Shown here: piece after piece, positions 7,121 through 15,337 of the stretch
Layout of the letters: each line of letters opens with the position of its first letter
Numbering within the stretch: position 1 is the stretch's first letter
The notes under the pieces: model-generated
What the model was told of the DNA's origin: nothing
The model's input: the letters and a program-made list of their open reading frames with translations, nothing else
The model's database searches: none
Source: CAYVFM01 sp964546375
GTDB lineage: Bacteria; Gemmatimonadota; Gemmatimonadetes; Palauibacterales; Palauibacteraceae
Assembly: GCA_964546375.1 (NCBI GenBank)
Contig: CAZJJO010000029.1
Span: 1-20,725 of the forward strand
Direction: 5' to 3'
DNA: 20,725 nucleotides
Program-made: the position numbers and the translations under genes

Positions 7121-8373
7121 GGGTGGGCGGGCTCGCGGGACGGGCCGCGGCGGCGCTGCTGGCCGCCGCCCTGGCCGTACCGACCGCGGCCGCGGCCCAG
7201 GGCGAGGACCCGGGGGACGGGGAGCGACCCCGGGCCCGGGAGGCGGGCCTGGTGATCGGCGGGCTGGATCCGGGCCCGCTGAACGCGATCACGGACGTGG
7301 ACGGGGTGCGGGTGGGGCACCGGACCCTCCGCAGGGGCGACTCGCTCCGGACGGGGGTCACCGCGATCCTCCCCCACGGGGGCAACCTGTTCCGCCGGAA
7401 GGTCCCGGCCGCGGTGGCGGTGGGCAACGGCTTCGGCAAGCTCGTCGGATCGACCCAGGTGAACGAGCTGGGCGAGCTGGAGACGCCGATCCTGCTCACC
7501 GGCACGCTGAGCGTCTTCCGGGCCGCCGACGCCCTGGTGGACACGATGCTGGCGATGCCGGGGAACCGGGACGTCCGGTCCATCAACCCGGTGGTGGGCG
7601 AGACCAACGACGGCTGGCTCAGCGACGTCCGATCCCGTCCGATCGAGCCCCGGCACGTCCGGGCGGCGCTCCGGGCGGCCGACGGCGGAGCGGTCGAGGA
7701 GGGGAGCGTGGGCGCCGGAACGGGCACACGGGCCCTGGGGTGGAAGGGCGGCATCGGCACGGCGTCGCGCCGGGTGTCGGTCGACGGCCGGACCTGGACG
7801 GTCGGCGTGCTGGCGCAGACCAACTACGGGGGGCGGCTGCGGGTGGCGGGGATCCCGGTCTGGCGCGCGCTGGGCCGGACCGGCTACCACGCCTCGCCGC
7901 CGGACGGGGGATCCGGGCCGGAGGCCGGCGGGGACCAGGGGGCCGGGGCCGCCGGCCCGTCGGGCGGGCCGGCCGACCACGACCGGCGCGGCGGGGGGTC
8001 GGTGATGATCGTCGTGGCCACCGACGCCCCGCTCGCCCACCGGGCGCTGCAGCGGCTGGCCGAGCGGACGTTCCTGGGGATCGCCCGGACCGGGTCCTGG
8101 TCCTCCCACGGATCGGGCGACTACGCCGTCGCGTTCTCGACCCGCCCCCACGGGGACCCGCCGGAGCGGGTCCGTGACGGCTCGACCCTGTCGTCCCTGT
8201 TCCGGGCGGCGGTGGAGGCCACCGAGGAGGCGGCCCTGAACAGCCTCTTCCGGGCCACCACCGTGACGGGCCGGGACGGCCACACGGCCGAGGCGCTGCC
8301 GCTGGATCGGGTGCTGGAGGTCCTGGAGCGGCGGGCGACGCCGGCGCCGACCGGAGCGGAGGACGCGCCGTGA
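7117..8373 (+). CDS. P1 (DmpA/BapA-like) family peptidase, probably exported
   Basis: 418 residues if started at GTG 7117, which overlaps the znuB stop (GTGA) and gives a clean signal peptide: Arg9, an Ala/Leu core (10-26) and a likely cut after AAAA27. The mature part carries the P1 signature NAITDVDGVRVGH, then TGVTAILPHGGNLF, VGNGFGKLVG and NPVVGETNDGWLSD. The autoprocessing site is GGGS-VMIVVATDAPL with catalytic Ser295 (7999-8001), which by family knowledge becomes the N-terminal nucleophile after self-cleavage. Members are aminopeptidases, some acting on D-amino acids or beta-peptides. Directly before the cut is an unusual Gly/Pro/Asp-rich stretch (about 260-294). Nothing links this peptidase to zinc or potassium transport except its place in the operon. 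Its stop overlaps the trkA start. Confidence 0.9.
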   Translation: MRVGGLAGRAAAALLAAALAVPTAAAAQGEDPGDGERPRAREAGLVIGGLDPGPLNAITDVDGVRVGHRTLRRGDSLRTGVTAILPHGGNLFRRKVPAAVAVGNGFGKLVGSTQVNELGELETPILLTGTLSVFRAADALVDTMLAMPGNRDVRSINPVVGETNDGWLSDVRSRPIEPRHVRAALRAADGGAVEEGSVGAGTGTRALGWKGGIGTASRRVSVDGRTWTVGVLAQTNYGGRLRVAGIPVWRALGRTGYHASPPDGGSGPEAGGDQGAGAAGPSGGPADHDRRGGGSVMIVVATDAPLAHRALQRLAERTFLGIARTGSWSSHGSGDYAVAFSTRPHGDPPERVRDGSTLSSLFRAAVEATEEAALNSLFRATTVTGRDGHTAEALPLDRVLEVLERRATPAPTGAEDAP

Positions 8374-9713
8374 GGGTGCTGATCGTCGGGGCCGGCGAGG
8401 TGGGCTCCCATCTCGCCGAGCGACTGTCGGCGGAGGACCACGACGTGGTGGTCGTCGAGGCCGATCCCGAGCGGGCCGAGCGCGTGGGCGAGCAGCTCGA
8501 CGTGATGGTCGTCCAGGGCAACGGCGCCTCCCTCCGGGTCCTGGAGGAGGCCGGGATCCGGTCGACGGACCTGCTGCTGGCAGTGACGAGCAAGGACGAG
8601 GTCAACCTCATCGCCTCGCTGGCGGGTTCCCGGCTGGACGTCGGGTTCCGGGCCGCCCGTATCTCGAACCCCGAGTACTACGAGGCCGACAGCATCCTCT
8701 CGGGGAACGAGCTGGGCGTGGACCTGATGATCAAGCCGGAGCAGGAGTGCGCCTGGGAGGCGTTCCAGCTCCTGAGCAGCGAGGCCGCCAACGAGCTGGC
8801 CCGCTTCGCGGGCGGCCGGCTCCAGCTCATGGGGCTCCGGGTGCGGGAGGGCGCGAAGGTGGCGGACGCCACCCTGGCCGAGCTGGACCGGCGGCTGTCG
8901 GGGCGCCGGTACACCACCGTGGCCATCGTCCGGGACGGACGCACCGAGATCCCCACCGGGGACAGCCGCATCGAGGTCGACGACCAGGTGTACCTCCTCG
9001 GGGCGGCCGAGGAGATGGCCGCCATCCCGGCGCTGGCCGGCTACGAGAGCCACCGGCTCCGTCGGGTGATGATCGCCGGCGGGAGCCGCGAGGCTCGCTA
9101 CCTGGCCGAGTACCTGGCCGAGCACGACGTCGCCTGCACCATCCTGGACCGGGACCGTGAGCGCTGCCGGGAGCTGGCCGAGACCCTGCCCGAGGCGCTG
9201 GTCCTGCACGGCGACGCCACCGACCTGGACCTCCTCCGGATGGAGGGGGTGGAGGGGATCGACGGCTTCGCGGCCTTCACCGGCCACGACGAGACCAACC
9301 TGCTCTCGAGCCTGCTGGCCAAGCACGAGGGCGCCCACAAGGTCGTCAGCCTCATCGACCGGGTCGAGTACGCGCCCCTGGTGTCCCGGGTGGGCGTGGA
9401 CGCGGCGGTCTCGCCGCGGATGTCCACCGTCAACGCCATCCTCCGGTACGTGCGGCGGGGCGACGTCCGCCGCGTGGCCACCCTGAAGGGGACCGAGGCC
9501 GAGGCCATGGAGGTGGTGGCGGGCGAGGACGCCTCCATCGCGGGTCGACCCTTCCGCGAGGTGGACTTCCCCGATCGCGGGGTGGTGGGCGCCATCATCC
9601 GGGACGACGAGGTCCTCATCCCCCGGGGGGACGACGCGGTCCGACCGGGGGACCGGGTGATCGTCTTCACCTTCCCCGAGGCCGTGCCGGCGTTCCAGGA
9701 GCTGTTCACCTGA
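8370..9713 (+). CDS. trkA: Trk potassium uptake regulator TrkA
   Basis: 447 residues, full length for a two-lobed TrkA. Lobe 1 is a Rossmann RCK_N domain with GAGEVG (7-12) and an acidic VVVEADPE strand end, followed by an RCK_C domain (about 140-222). Lobe 2 repeats this: IAGGSREARYLAEYL near 235-249, then a second RCK_C (about 370-447). The second lobe has GGS in place of a full GxGxxG, as is common in TrkA. It is a cytoplasmic NAD(H)/ATP-binding ring that gates TrkH. The GTG start at 8370 overlaps the preceding stop; trkH starts 19 bases after its TGA. No sign of truncation. Confidence 0.95.
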   Translation: MRVLIVGAGEVGSHLAERLSAEDHDVVVVEADPERAERVGEQLDVMVVQGNGASLRVLEEAGIRSTDLLLAVTSKDEVNLIASLAGSRLDVGFRAARISNPEYYEADSILSGNELGVDLMIKPEQECAWEAFQLLSSEAANELARFAGGRLQLMGLRVREGAKVADATLAELDRRLSGRRYTTVAIVRDGRTEIPTGDSRIEVDDQVYLLGAAEEMAAIPALAGYESHRLRRVMIAGGSREARYLAEYLAEHDVACTILDRDRERCRELAETLPEALVLHGDATDLDLLRMEGVEGIDGFAAFTGHDETNLLSSLLAKHEGAHKVVSLIDRVEYAPLVSRVGVDAAVSPRMSTVNAILRYVRRGDVRRVATLKGTEAEAMEVVAGEDASIAGRPFREVDFPDRGVVGAIIRDDEVLIPRGDDAVRPGDRVIVFTFPEAVPAFQELFT

Positions 9714-9732
9714 GGGGGCCGGGGACACGCCG

Positions 9733-11184
9733 ATGAGGATCCGCCATCTGGTGCACGTGGTGGGCCTCCTGCTGATGGCGCTCTCGGTGGCCCTGCTGGC
9801 CACGGCGGGGGTGGCGGCGGTCTACGGCGACGGGGACGCCGGTGCCTTCCTGGTCACCGCCCTCGGCACCGCGGGGGTGGGAGCCCTCGCCTGGCGCTCC
9901 ACCGGGATGGAGCGGGACCTCTCGGTCCGGGAAGGCTACGCGGTGGTCGCCCTGGCGTGGATCGCGGTCGGGGCGGCCGGGGCGGTGCCCTTCCTGCTCA
10001 CCGGCGTCCTCGCCTCGCCCGTGCCGGCGCTCTTCGAGGCCCTGTCGGGGTTCACCACCACCGGGGCCACCGTCTTCGGCGACATCGAGTCGCTGCCGCG
10101 GGGGATCCTGTTCTGGCGCAACCTGACCCAGTGGCTCGGCGGGATGGGGATCATCGTCCTGGGGATCGCCGTCCTCCCGTTCCTGGGCGTGGGGGGGATG
10201 CAGCTCTTCCGGGCCGAGGTCCCCGGGCCCACGCCCGAGCGGCTCCGGCCCCGGATCGCCCAGACGGCGAAGCTCCTCTGGTACGTCTACGCCGGCCTCA
10301 CCGCGGCCCAGGCGCTGCTCTACCTGGCGGGCGGCCTGTCGGTTTTCGACGCGGTGACCCACGCCTTCACGACGCTCTCCACCGGCGGCTTCTCTCCCCA
10401 CGGCGACTCGCTGGCGGGCTTCTCGCCCTACGCGCAGTACGTGACGATCCTCTTCATGTACCTGGCCGGCATCAGCTTCGCGCTCCACTTCCGGGCCCTG
10501 AGCCAGGGGTTCCGGCCGTACCGGGAGCACGTCGAGTGGCGCTTCTTCACCGCGGTGCTGGGCGGGGCGGCGGTACTGACGTTCCTCGGCCTGTGGAGCC
10601 AGGGGACGGTGGCCGGGCAGGGGCTGGAGCCGACGGTCCGGGAGGCGCTCTTCCAGACCGTGTCGATCGCCACCACCACCGGGTACGTGACGGCGGACTA
10701 CGAGGCCTGGACCACGGGCGGTCAGCTCCTGCTGGTGGCGCTGATGTTCATGGGCGGGATGGCGGGGTCCACCGGCGGCGGGATGAAGGCCGTCCGGATC
10801 CAGACCCTCTGGAAGCACGGGCTGACCGAGCTGCGCCGCAGCCTCCACCCCCGGGCCGTGATGGTCACCCGCCTGGGGAAGAAGGTCCTCTCCGAGGACG
10901 TGCTTCTCCGGGTGCTCGCCTTCGTGCTGCTGTACGTGGGTCTGTTCGCGGCCGGGGTGCTGGCCCTGGCGGCGATGGGCCACGACCTGGCCACCTCGAT
11001 CGGGGCCGCGGCGGCGACCATCGGCAACATCGGGCCCGGCATCGGCGGCGTGGGGGCGGTGGACCACTACGGCTGGATGGGCCCGGCCTCCCAGCTCCTG
11101 CTGGCCTTCCTGATGCTGGTGGGCCGGCTGGAGATCTTCACCGTGCTGCTGCTCTTCCATCCCGACACCTGGCGCGACCGGTAG
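9733..11184 (+). CDS. trkH: Trk potassium uptake channel TrkH
   Basis: 483 residues, usual for TrkH/TrkG. Four pore-loop repeats with their selectivity-filter glycines are visible: TTTGAT (108-113), STGGFS (216-221), TTTGY (314-318) and NIGPG (432-436). The GGMAGSTGGGMK segment (about 337-348) is the intramembrane loop thought to act as a gate. Hydrophobic spans surround each loop. With TrkA it forms the potassium (or potassium/sodium) uptake channel of the cytoplasmic membrane. The ATG at 9733 is 19 bases after trkA; upstream GGGGGCCGGGGACA is a modest ribosome site. The stop TAG lies within a small hairpin, and the gene is convergent with plsC. Confidence 0.95.
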   Translation: MRIRHLVHVVGLLLMALSVALLATAGVAAVYGDGDAGAFLVTALGTAGVGALAWRSTGMERDLSVREGYAVVALAWIAVGAAGAVPFLLTGVLASPVPALFEALSGFTTTGATVFGDIESLPRGILFWRNLTQWLGGMGIIVLGIAVLPFLGVGGMQLFRAEVPGPTPERLRPRIAQTAKLLWYVYAGLTAAQALLYLAGGLSVFDAVTHAFTTLSTGGFSPHGDSLAGFSPYAQYVTILFMYLAGISFALHFRALSQGFRPYREHVEWRFFTAVLGGAAVLTFLGLWSQGTVAGQGLEPTVREALFQTVSIATTTGYVTADYEAWTTGGQLLLVALMFMGGMAGSTGGGMKAVRIQTLWKHGLTELRRSLHPRAVMVTRLGKKVLSEDVLLRVLAFVLLYVGLFAAGVLALAAMGHDLATSIGAAAATIGNIGPGIGGVGAVDHYGWMGPASQLLLAFLMLVGRLEIFTVLLLFHPDTWRDR

Positions 11185-11194
11185 GCGACCGGTC
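11176..11194. terminator. small hairpin at the trkH/plsC convergent junction
   Basis: GACCGGT (11176-11182) and ACCGGTC (11188-11194) form a 7-bp stem with a 5-base loop that includes the end of the trkH stop codon. No T-run follows in either direction, so a terminator role is suggested only by position between convergent genes. Confidence 0.25.
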
Positions 11195-11226
11195 GTCGAG
11201 GGTCCGAAGGCCGTCCCCCCGGGGGC

Positions 11227-11973
11227 TCAGCCCCGGGCCGCCAGCCCGTCCCGCTGTTCCCGCACCACCTCCCGGACCCGGTCCCGGAGCGCCTCCACGT
11301 CGTCCTTGCCCAGCCCCTCGACGGGGATCGGGTCGCCGATGGCCACCCGCGCCTCGGCCGGTCCGAAGACCAGCGAGCCCTTCCGGATCGCCTGCCGCGT
11401 TCCGTGGACCGCCAGGGGGAGGATCGGGGTGCCGGTCTGGACGGCCAGCCGGAAGGCACCGTTCCGGAAGGGGAGCATCTCCCCGGTCTTCGAGCGGGTC
11501 CCCTCCGGGAAGATGATCACCGGCACCCCGCGCTTCACCCACGCCTTCAGCGACTCGTAGGCCCGGTTCCGGCTCTCGCGGTCGTCCCGCTTCACCCGGA
11601 CGTCCCCGGCCATCCGCATCATCTGGCCCAGCAGGGGGATGCGGAAGTTGGCCGCCTTGCTCACCCACTTCATCTCCCAGGGCAGGGCGCCCAGGACCAC
11701 CACGTCGGCCAGCGAGACGTGGTTGCACACCACGACGTAGGGCCGGTCGCGGTCGGCCGGGAGCCGGCCCACGTACCGGGCGCTCCACAGCGGGGTCACC
11801 CGGAGGGCCGTGGCGGCCGCCAGGCGGAAGACCCGCCCGACCCACCACCGGCGCCGGTCCCACCAGGCGGTGAGCAGGAAGGTCAGGGTGACGACCGGGG
11901 TCCAGGCCAGCACGATCAGGGCCCAGAGGATCCACACCATCACGCTGATCGGGGCCCGGAGGGCGCGGGACAA
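11227..11973 (-). CDS. 1-acyl-sn-glycerol-3-phosphate acyltransferase (PlsC family)
   Basis: 248 residues from a TTG start at 11971-11973, chosen because AAGGGAA stands about six bases upstream; an ATG at 11938-11940 (237 residues) has no ribosome site and is the alternative. An N-terminal membrane segment (about 12-36) is followed by the PlsC domain: NHVSLAD (84-90; the catalytic HX4D), KRDDRES (about 128-134) and FPEGTR (155-160), then PILPLAVHG. Members transfer acyl groups to lysophosphatidic acid to make phosphatidic acid at the cytoplasmic membrane. Acyl donor and exact acceptor cannot be told. It is divergent from the ETF-QO gene, which is itself followed by a second, dissimilar PlsC. 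Confidence 0.88.
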   Translation of the reverse strand: MSRALRAPISVMVWILWALIVLAWTPVVTLTFLLTAWWDRRRWWVGRVFRLAAATALRVTPLWSARYVGRLPADRDRPYVVVCNHVSLADVVVLGALPWEMKWVSKAANFRIPLLGQMMRMAGDVRVKRDDRESRNRAYESLKAWVKRGVPVIIFPEGTRSKTGEMLPFRNGAFRLAVQTGTPILPLAVHGTRQAIRKGSLVFGPAEARVAIGDPIPVEGLGKDDVEALRDRVREVVREQRDGLAARG

Positions 11974-12183
11974 GGGGTTCCCTTCGGTCGGTCGGGACGG
12001 TCGGCGCTCGGCTGCGGGGAAGGATGGGAGCCGTCGCCCCCCGGGGCAAACCGCGCTCGACGGGGAGCGGCGGGGATGGACGGCCGCCCCGGCCGGGCCG
12101 CTGGACGACCCCGGCGGGACGGCCCATTTTGGGAAGCCGTGCGCGAGCCGCCCGACGCCGGCCATCGTCGTGAGAGGGGATCG

Positions 12184-13842
12184 ATGAGCGAAGACCCAGG
12201 GGAAGGCTTCCGCCCCGCGGACCATCAGCCCGACCTGCCCATGGACCGCCTGATCGTGGAGGAGCGTCCCGACGACGAGGCGGTCCCGCTGGACGTCGTC
12301 TTCGTGGGCGGCGGCCCGGCCGGGCTGGCGGGGGCGATCCAGCTCGCCCGCCTCGTCCGGGAGGACGACGAGCTGGAGGACCTCGAGATCGGCGTGCTGG
12401 AGAAGGCGGAGGGCCTGGGCGAGCACTGCCTCTCGGGCGCCGTCGTGGACCCGGGGCCCTTCCGGCGGCTCTTCCCCGACGTCCCGGAGGACGAGCTGCC
12501 CTTCCGCGGCCCGGCCCCCGACGACCGGGTCTACCTCCTCACCGAGGACCGCCGGTTCCGCCTGCCCACGCCGCCCACGATGCGCAACCACGGCAACCAC
12601 GTCGCCTCCATCTGCGAGGTCGTCCGCTGGATGGGCGAGCGGGCCGAGGACCTGGGCGTCAACGTCTTCACCGGCTTTCCGGCCGACTCGCTGCTCGTGG
12701 AGGAGGGCCGGGTGCTCGGGGTCCGGACCACCCCGGCGGGGCTGGACCGGGACGGCGAGCCGGGGAGCGGCTACTTCCCCCCGACCGACGTCCGGGCCCG
12801 GGCCACCGTCCTGGCCGAGGGCACGAGGGGGAGCCTCACCCAGGCGTGGCGTCGGTGGCGCGGCGTGGGAGCCGAGAACCCGCAGATCTACGCGCTGGGC
12901 GTCAAGGAGCTGTGGGAGGTGGAGCGGGCGCCCGAGGCCATCGTCCACACCCTGGGGTGGCCCCTCCCGGACGACGCTTTCGGCGGGAGCTTCCTCTACC
13001 CGATGGCCGACGACCTGCTGGCGGTGGGCCTGGTGGTGGGGCTCGACTACCCCGACCAGCGGCTGGACGTCCACCGGCTGCTTCAGCGCCTCAAGGAGCA
13101 TCCCCTGGTGCGGCCCCGCCTTGAAGGGGGCGAGATGGTGGAGTGGGGCGGGAAGACGATCCCCGAGGGGGGCTGGTGGTCGCTGCCCGAGCGGCTCCAC
13201 GACGACGGGCTGCTGGTGGTCGGCGACGCCGCCGGCCTGGTGGACGTCCCGTCGCTGAAGGGCATCCACTACGCCGTGCAGTCCGGGATCTTCGCCGGCC
13301 GAACCCTCCACGAGGCCCTGAAGGCGGACGACCTCTCCCGCGAGGGGCTGTCCGGCTACGACCGCCGGCTGCGCGACAGCTTCGTCGCCGAGGACCTCCG
13401 CAGGACCCGCAACATGCGCCTGGCCTACAAGGAGGGCGGCCTGTGGGGCGGCTCCCTCAGGGCGGCGGTGATGACCGCCACCCGGGGCGCTTTCCCGGGC
13501 GGGCGGATCGAGGCGCCCGAGGACGCGGCCGAGCCCCGTCGACCGGGCCCCGAGGAGCCGCCGCCCGGGGGCGAGCTCGCGGTGAGCAAGGAGGACGGCG
13601 TCTACCGGTCCGGCAACACCACCCGGGACGACATCCCCTCCCACCTGGTGGTGGGCGAGACGCCGCCGGAGGAGGTGGCCGAGTTCTACCGCCACATGTG
13701 CCCGGCGGGGGTCTACGAGGTCGAGGACGGGGAGCTCGTGGTGAACGCCCCGAACTGCATCGACTGCAAGGCCACCGACGTCCTCGGGCCCCGCTGGACG
13801 CCCCGCGAGGGGGGCAGCGGCCCCGGCTACCAGCGGATGTAG
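12184..13842 (+). CDS. electron-transfer-flavoprotein:quinone oxidoreductase with three-cysteine cluster site
   Basis: 552 residues, close to the usual ETF-QO size. It passes electrons from reduced ETF (beta-oxidation, amino-acid catabolism) to the quinone pool at the inner membrane. The FAD Rossmann motif VGGGPAGLAG begins at 41; LGEHCLSGAVVDP near 79-91 and the later GDAAGLVDVPSLKGIHYAVQ region are hallmarks of the family. The C-terminal ferredoxin-like domain shows CPAGVYE with Cys506, then NCIDCKATD with Cys525 and Cys528. The fourth cluster cysteine, in the usual NCxHCKTCD, is Thr531. The end REGGSGPGYQRM stays in register with the family, so this is substitution, not a frameshift. ATG 12184 follows GAGAGGGG. 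A second PlsC starts 13 bases downstream. Confidence 0.9.
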   Translation: MSEDPGEGFRPADHQPDLPMDRLIVEERPDDEAVPLDVVFVGGGPAGLAGAIQLARLVREDDELEDLEIGVLEKAEGLGEHCLSGAVVDPGPFRRLFPDVPEDELPFRGPAPDDRVYLLTEDRRFRLPTPPTMRNHGNHVASICEVVRWMGERAEDLGVNVFTGFPADSLLVEEGRVLGVRTTPAGLDRDGEPGSGYFPPTDVRARATVLAEGTRGSLTQAWRRWRGVGAENPQIYALGVKELWEVERAPEAIVHTLGWPLPDDAFGGSFLYPMADDLLAVGLVVGLDYPDQRLDVHRLLQRLKEHPLVRPRLEGGEMVEWGGKTIPEGGWWSLPERLHDDGLLVVGDAAGLVDVPSLKGIHYAVQSGIFAGRTLHEALKADDLSREGLSGYDRRLRDSFVAEDLRRTRNMRLAYKEGGLWGGSLRAAVMTATRGAFPGGRIEAPEDAAEPRRPGPEEPPPGGELAVSKEDGVYRSGNTTRDDIPSHLVVGETPPEEVAEFYRHMCPAGVYEVEDGELVVNAPNCIDCKATDVLGPRWTPREGGSGPGYQRM

Positions 13843-13855
13843 GGCCCCGCCGGCC

Positions 13856-14593
13856 GTGAGCGCCCGGGAAGCCTACCGAGCCGAGCACCGGGGCGAGCTG
13901 TTCAACCGGCTCCTCCCGTTCGCGAGCTACCTCTGGACCAACCTCACCGCGGTCCTGGGCTTCCTCCTCTTCTTCGTCTTCAACCGGACCGAGGTGGTGG
14001 GCCGGGAGCGGGTGCCGCAGGAGCCCAACACCCTCCTGCTGAGCAACCACCAGTCGATGATCGACAGCTGGCTGGTGGGCCTGGCCGCCTACTACCCGCA
14101 GTCGTGGTGGAAGCCCTGGCTCTGTCCCTGGAACCCGGCCGCCGAGGAGAACTTCTTCTCCAACCCCCTGATGGCACTGCTGTCGGACCTCTGGCGGGCC
14201 ATCCCCATCCGCGAGGGCCGTCGGGACATCCGGGCGCTCTACCGGATGACCCGCGCCCTGCGGGACGGGGTGATGATCCTGTTTCCGGAGGGGACCCGGA
14301 CCCGGGACGGCTCCATCGGCGACGGCCAGCCGGGGGCCGGCCTGGTCACCCTGGGCACCCGACCGACCGTGATCCCCGTCACCATCGACGGCATGCAGGA
14401 GGTCCTCCCGGTGGGGAGCCGCTTCCCGCGCTTCGGCAAGCGGGTGGTGGTCCACTTCGGCGAGCCGGTGGCCTACGAGGACCTGAAGGACGAGCCCCGC
14501 TCGAAGGAGACGGCCCAGGAGCTGGTGGACCGGGTGGTCGATCGGCTCCGGGAGCGGCTCCCGGAGGTGCGCGCCCGCCGGACCGGCGGCTGA
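13856..14593 (+). CDS. lysophospholipid acyltransferase (PlsC family)
   Basis: 245 residues. A hydrophobic segment (about 22-42) precedes the PlsC domain, with NHQSMID (64-70; HX4D catalytic motif) and FPEGTRTRDG near 142-151, then VIPVTIDGMQEVLP. An aromatic/Pro-rich stretch (SWWKPWLCPWNP, near 82-93) between the motifs differs from the other PlsC at 11227-11973, so the two are not recent duplicates. It is a membrane-associated acyltransferase of phospholipid or related lipid synthesis; the acceptor is unknown. The GTG start at 13856 lies 13 bases after the ETF-QO stop with only a weak ribosome site, suggesting cotranscription with ETF-QO. Confidence 0.85.
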   Translation: MSAREAYRAEHRGELFNRLLPFASYLWTNLTAVLGFLLFFVFNRTEVVGRERVPQEPNTLLLSNHQSMIDSWLVGLAAYYPQSWWKPWLCPWNPAAEENFFSNPLMALLSDLWRAIPIREGRRDIRALYRMTRALRDGVMILFPEGTRTRDGSIGDGQPGAGLVTLGTRPTVIPVTIDGMQEVLPVGSRFPRFGKRVVVHFGEPVAYEDLKDEPRSKETAQELVDRVVDRLRERLPEVRARRTGG

Positions 14594-14688
14594 CCCGCTC
14601 GGCGCGGCCCGTCCGCCCGGAAGGGCCGGGGAGCCTCGTCACGGTGGCAGGCGCCGCCGGCGCGGGCGGCGATCCGGGCCGCCGCGCC

Positions 14689-14703
14689 CTGCAAGAATGG
14701 CAG
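14689..14703 (+). promoter_or_regulatory. imperfect dyad upstream of the hsp20 -24/-12 element
   Basis: CTGCAAGAATGGCAG has CTGC/GCAG arms plus one more matching pair. It lies about 20 bases upstream of the -24 element, in an otherwise featureless leader region, and could be an activator or repressor site. The match is short; chance is a fair alternative. Confidence 0.25.
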
Positions 14704-14721
14704 TTTCGCCCCCCTCTCGCC

Positions 14722-14737
14722 GGGCACGCCGGTTGCA
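14722..14737 (+). promoter_or_regulatory. sigma-54 type -24/-12 promoter for hsp20
   Basis: GGGCACGCCGGTTGCA fits TGGCACG-N4-TTGCW at every position but the first. GG (14723-14724) and GC (14735-14736) have the required 12-base spacing. The predicted start is near 14748, giving a leader of about 116 bases before the hsp20 ATG. No sigma-32-like or CIRCE-like sequence was seen in the same gap, which spans 14594-14863. Confidence 0.6.
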
Positions 14738-14863
14738 CCCACGATCCCACGCGTGACGGCGCGACGCCGTCCCGAGCACAGGGCGGCGCCGGGCCGGGAG
14801 CCGAAGCCGGCCCGGCGCCCGAGACGAGACGAGGCACCACCACGAGACGAGGAGGTGACGACG

Positions 14864-15310
14864 ATGCTGCCGACGACGCGAGGCACCCGGGGCGCCCGGC
14901 GCCTGTCCGACCTGCGCCACGAGATGGACCGGCTCTTCGACGACATGTTCGACGGTCGGACGGCCGGCCGGAGCGCCGCCGGTTGGACGCCGGCCGCCAA
15001 CCTGCTCGAGACCGACGACGCCTACGAGGTGACCCTGGAGATCCCCGGCTTCGACCGGAACGACCTCGAGGTCACCATCGACCAGGGCGTCCTGGCCATC
15101 ACCGGCCGCCGAACGGCTGACCACGACCAGGAGGGCCGGACCTACCACCTGCGGGAGCGGGCCACCGGCGAGTTCCGCCGCGCCTTCTCCCTGCCGAACT
15201 CGGTGAACGCCGACGAGGTCGGCGCCACCTACGACCGCGGCGTGCTGCGGGTCCACCTGCCCAAGCAGCCCGAGGCGCAGACCCGGAAGATCGAGGTGGA
15301 CGTCGGCTGA
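14864..15310 (+). CDS. Hsp20/alpha-crystallin small heat-shock protein
   Basis: 148 residues. An N-terminal arm rich in Arg and Asp (MDRLFDDMFD near 24-33) is followed by an alpha-crystallin domain (about 45-140): AANLLETDDAYEVTLEIPGF, then the DLEVTIDQGVLAITG strands, RAFSLPNSVNADEVGATYDRGVLRVHLPK, including the conserved GVL. It is an ATP-independent holdase that binds unfolding proteins in the cytoplasm. The ATG at 14864 follows GGAGGTG at a good distance; the frame is open further upstream but that part is Arg/Pro-rich and unlike the family. It has its own promoter candidate of sigma-54 type and ends at the terminator shared with ornithine aminotransferase. Confidence 0.93.
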   Translation: MLPTTRGTRGARRLSDLRHEMDRLFDDMFDGRTAGRSAAGWTPAANLLETDDAYEVTLEIPGFDRNDLEVTIDQGVLAITGRRTADHDQEGRTYHLRERATGEFRRAFSLPNSVNADEVGATYDRGVLRVHLPKQPEAQTRKIEVDVG

Positions 15311-15337
15311 CGGACGCTCGCCGACCGGAGGGCGGGA

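Noticed and set aside
11404..12183. Upstream extension of the ETF-QO frame
   Set aside because: Overlaps the acyltransferase on the other strand, shows no family similarity, and a good ribosome site precedes the ATG at 12184.
13774..13776. Frameshift or sequencing error as cause of the missing ETF-QO cysteine
   Set aside because: The frame continues into the conserved EGGSGPxY end; a base substitution error cannot be excluded, but one change from TGC to ACC would need two bases.
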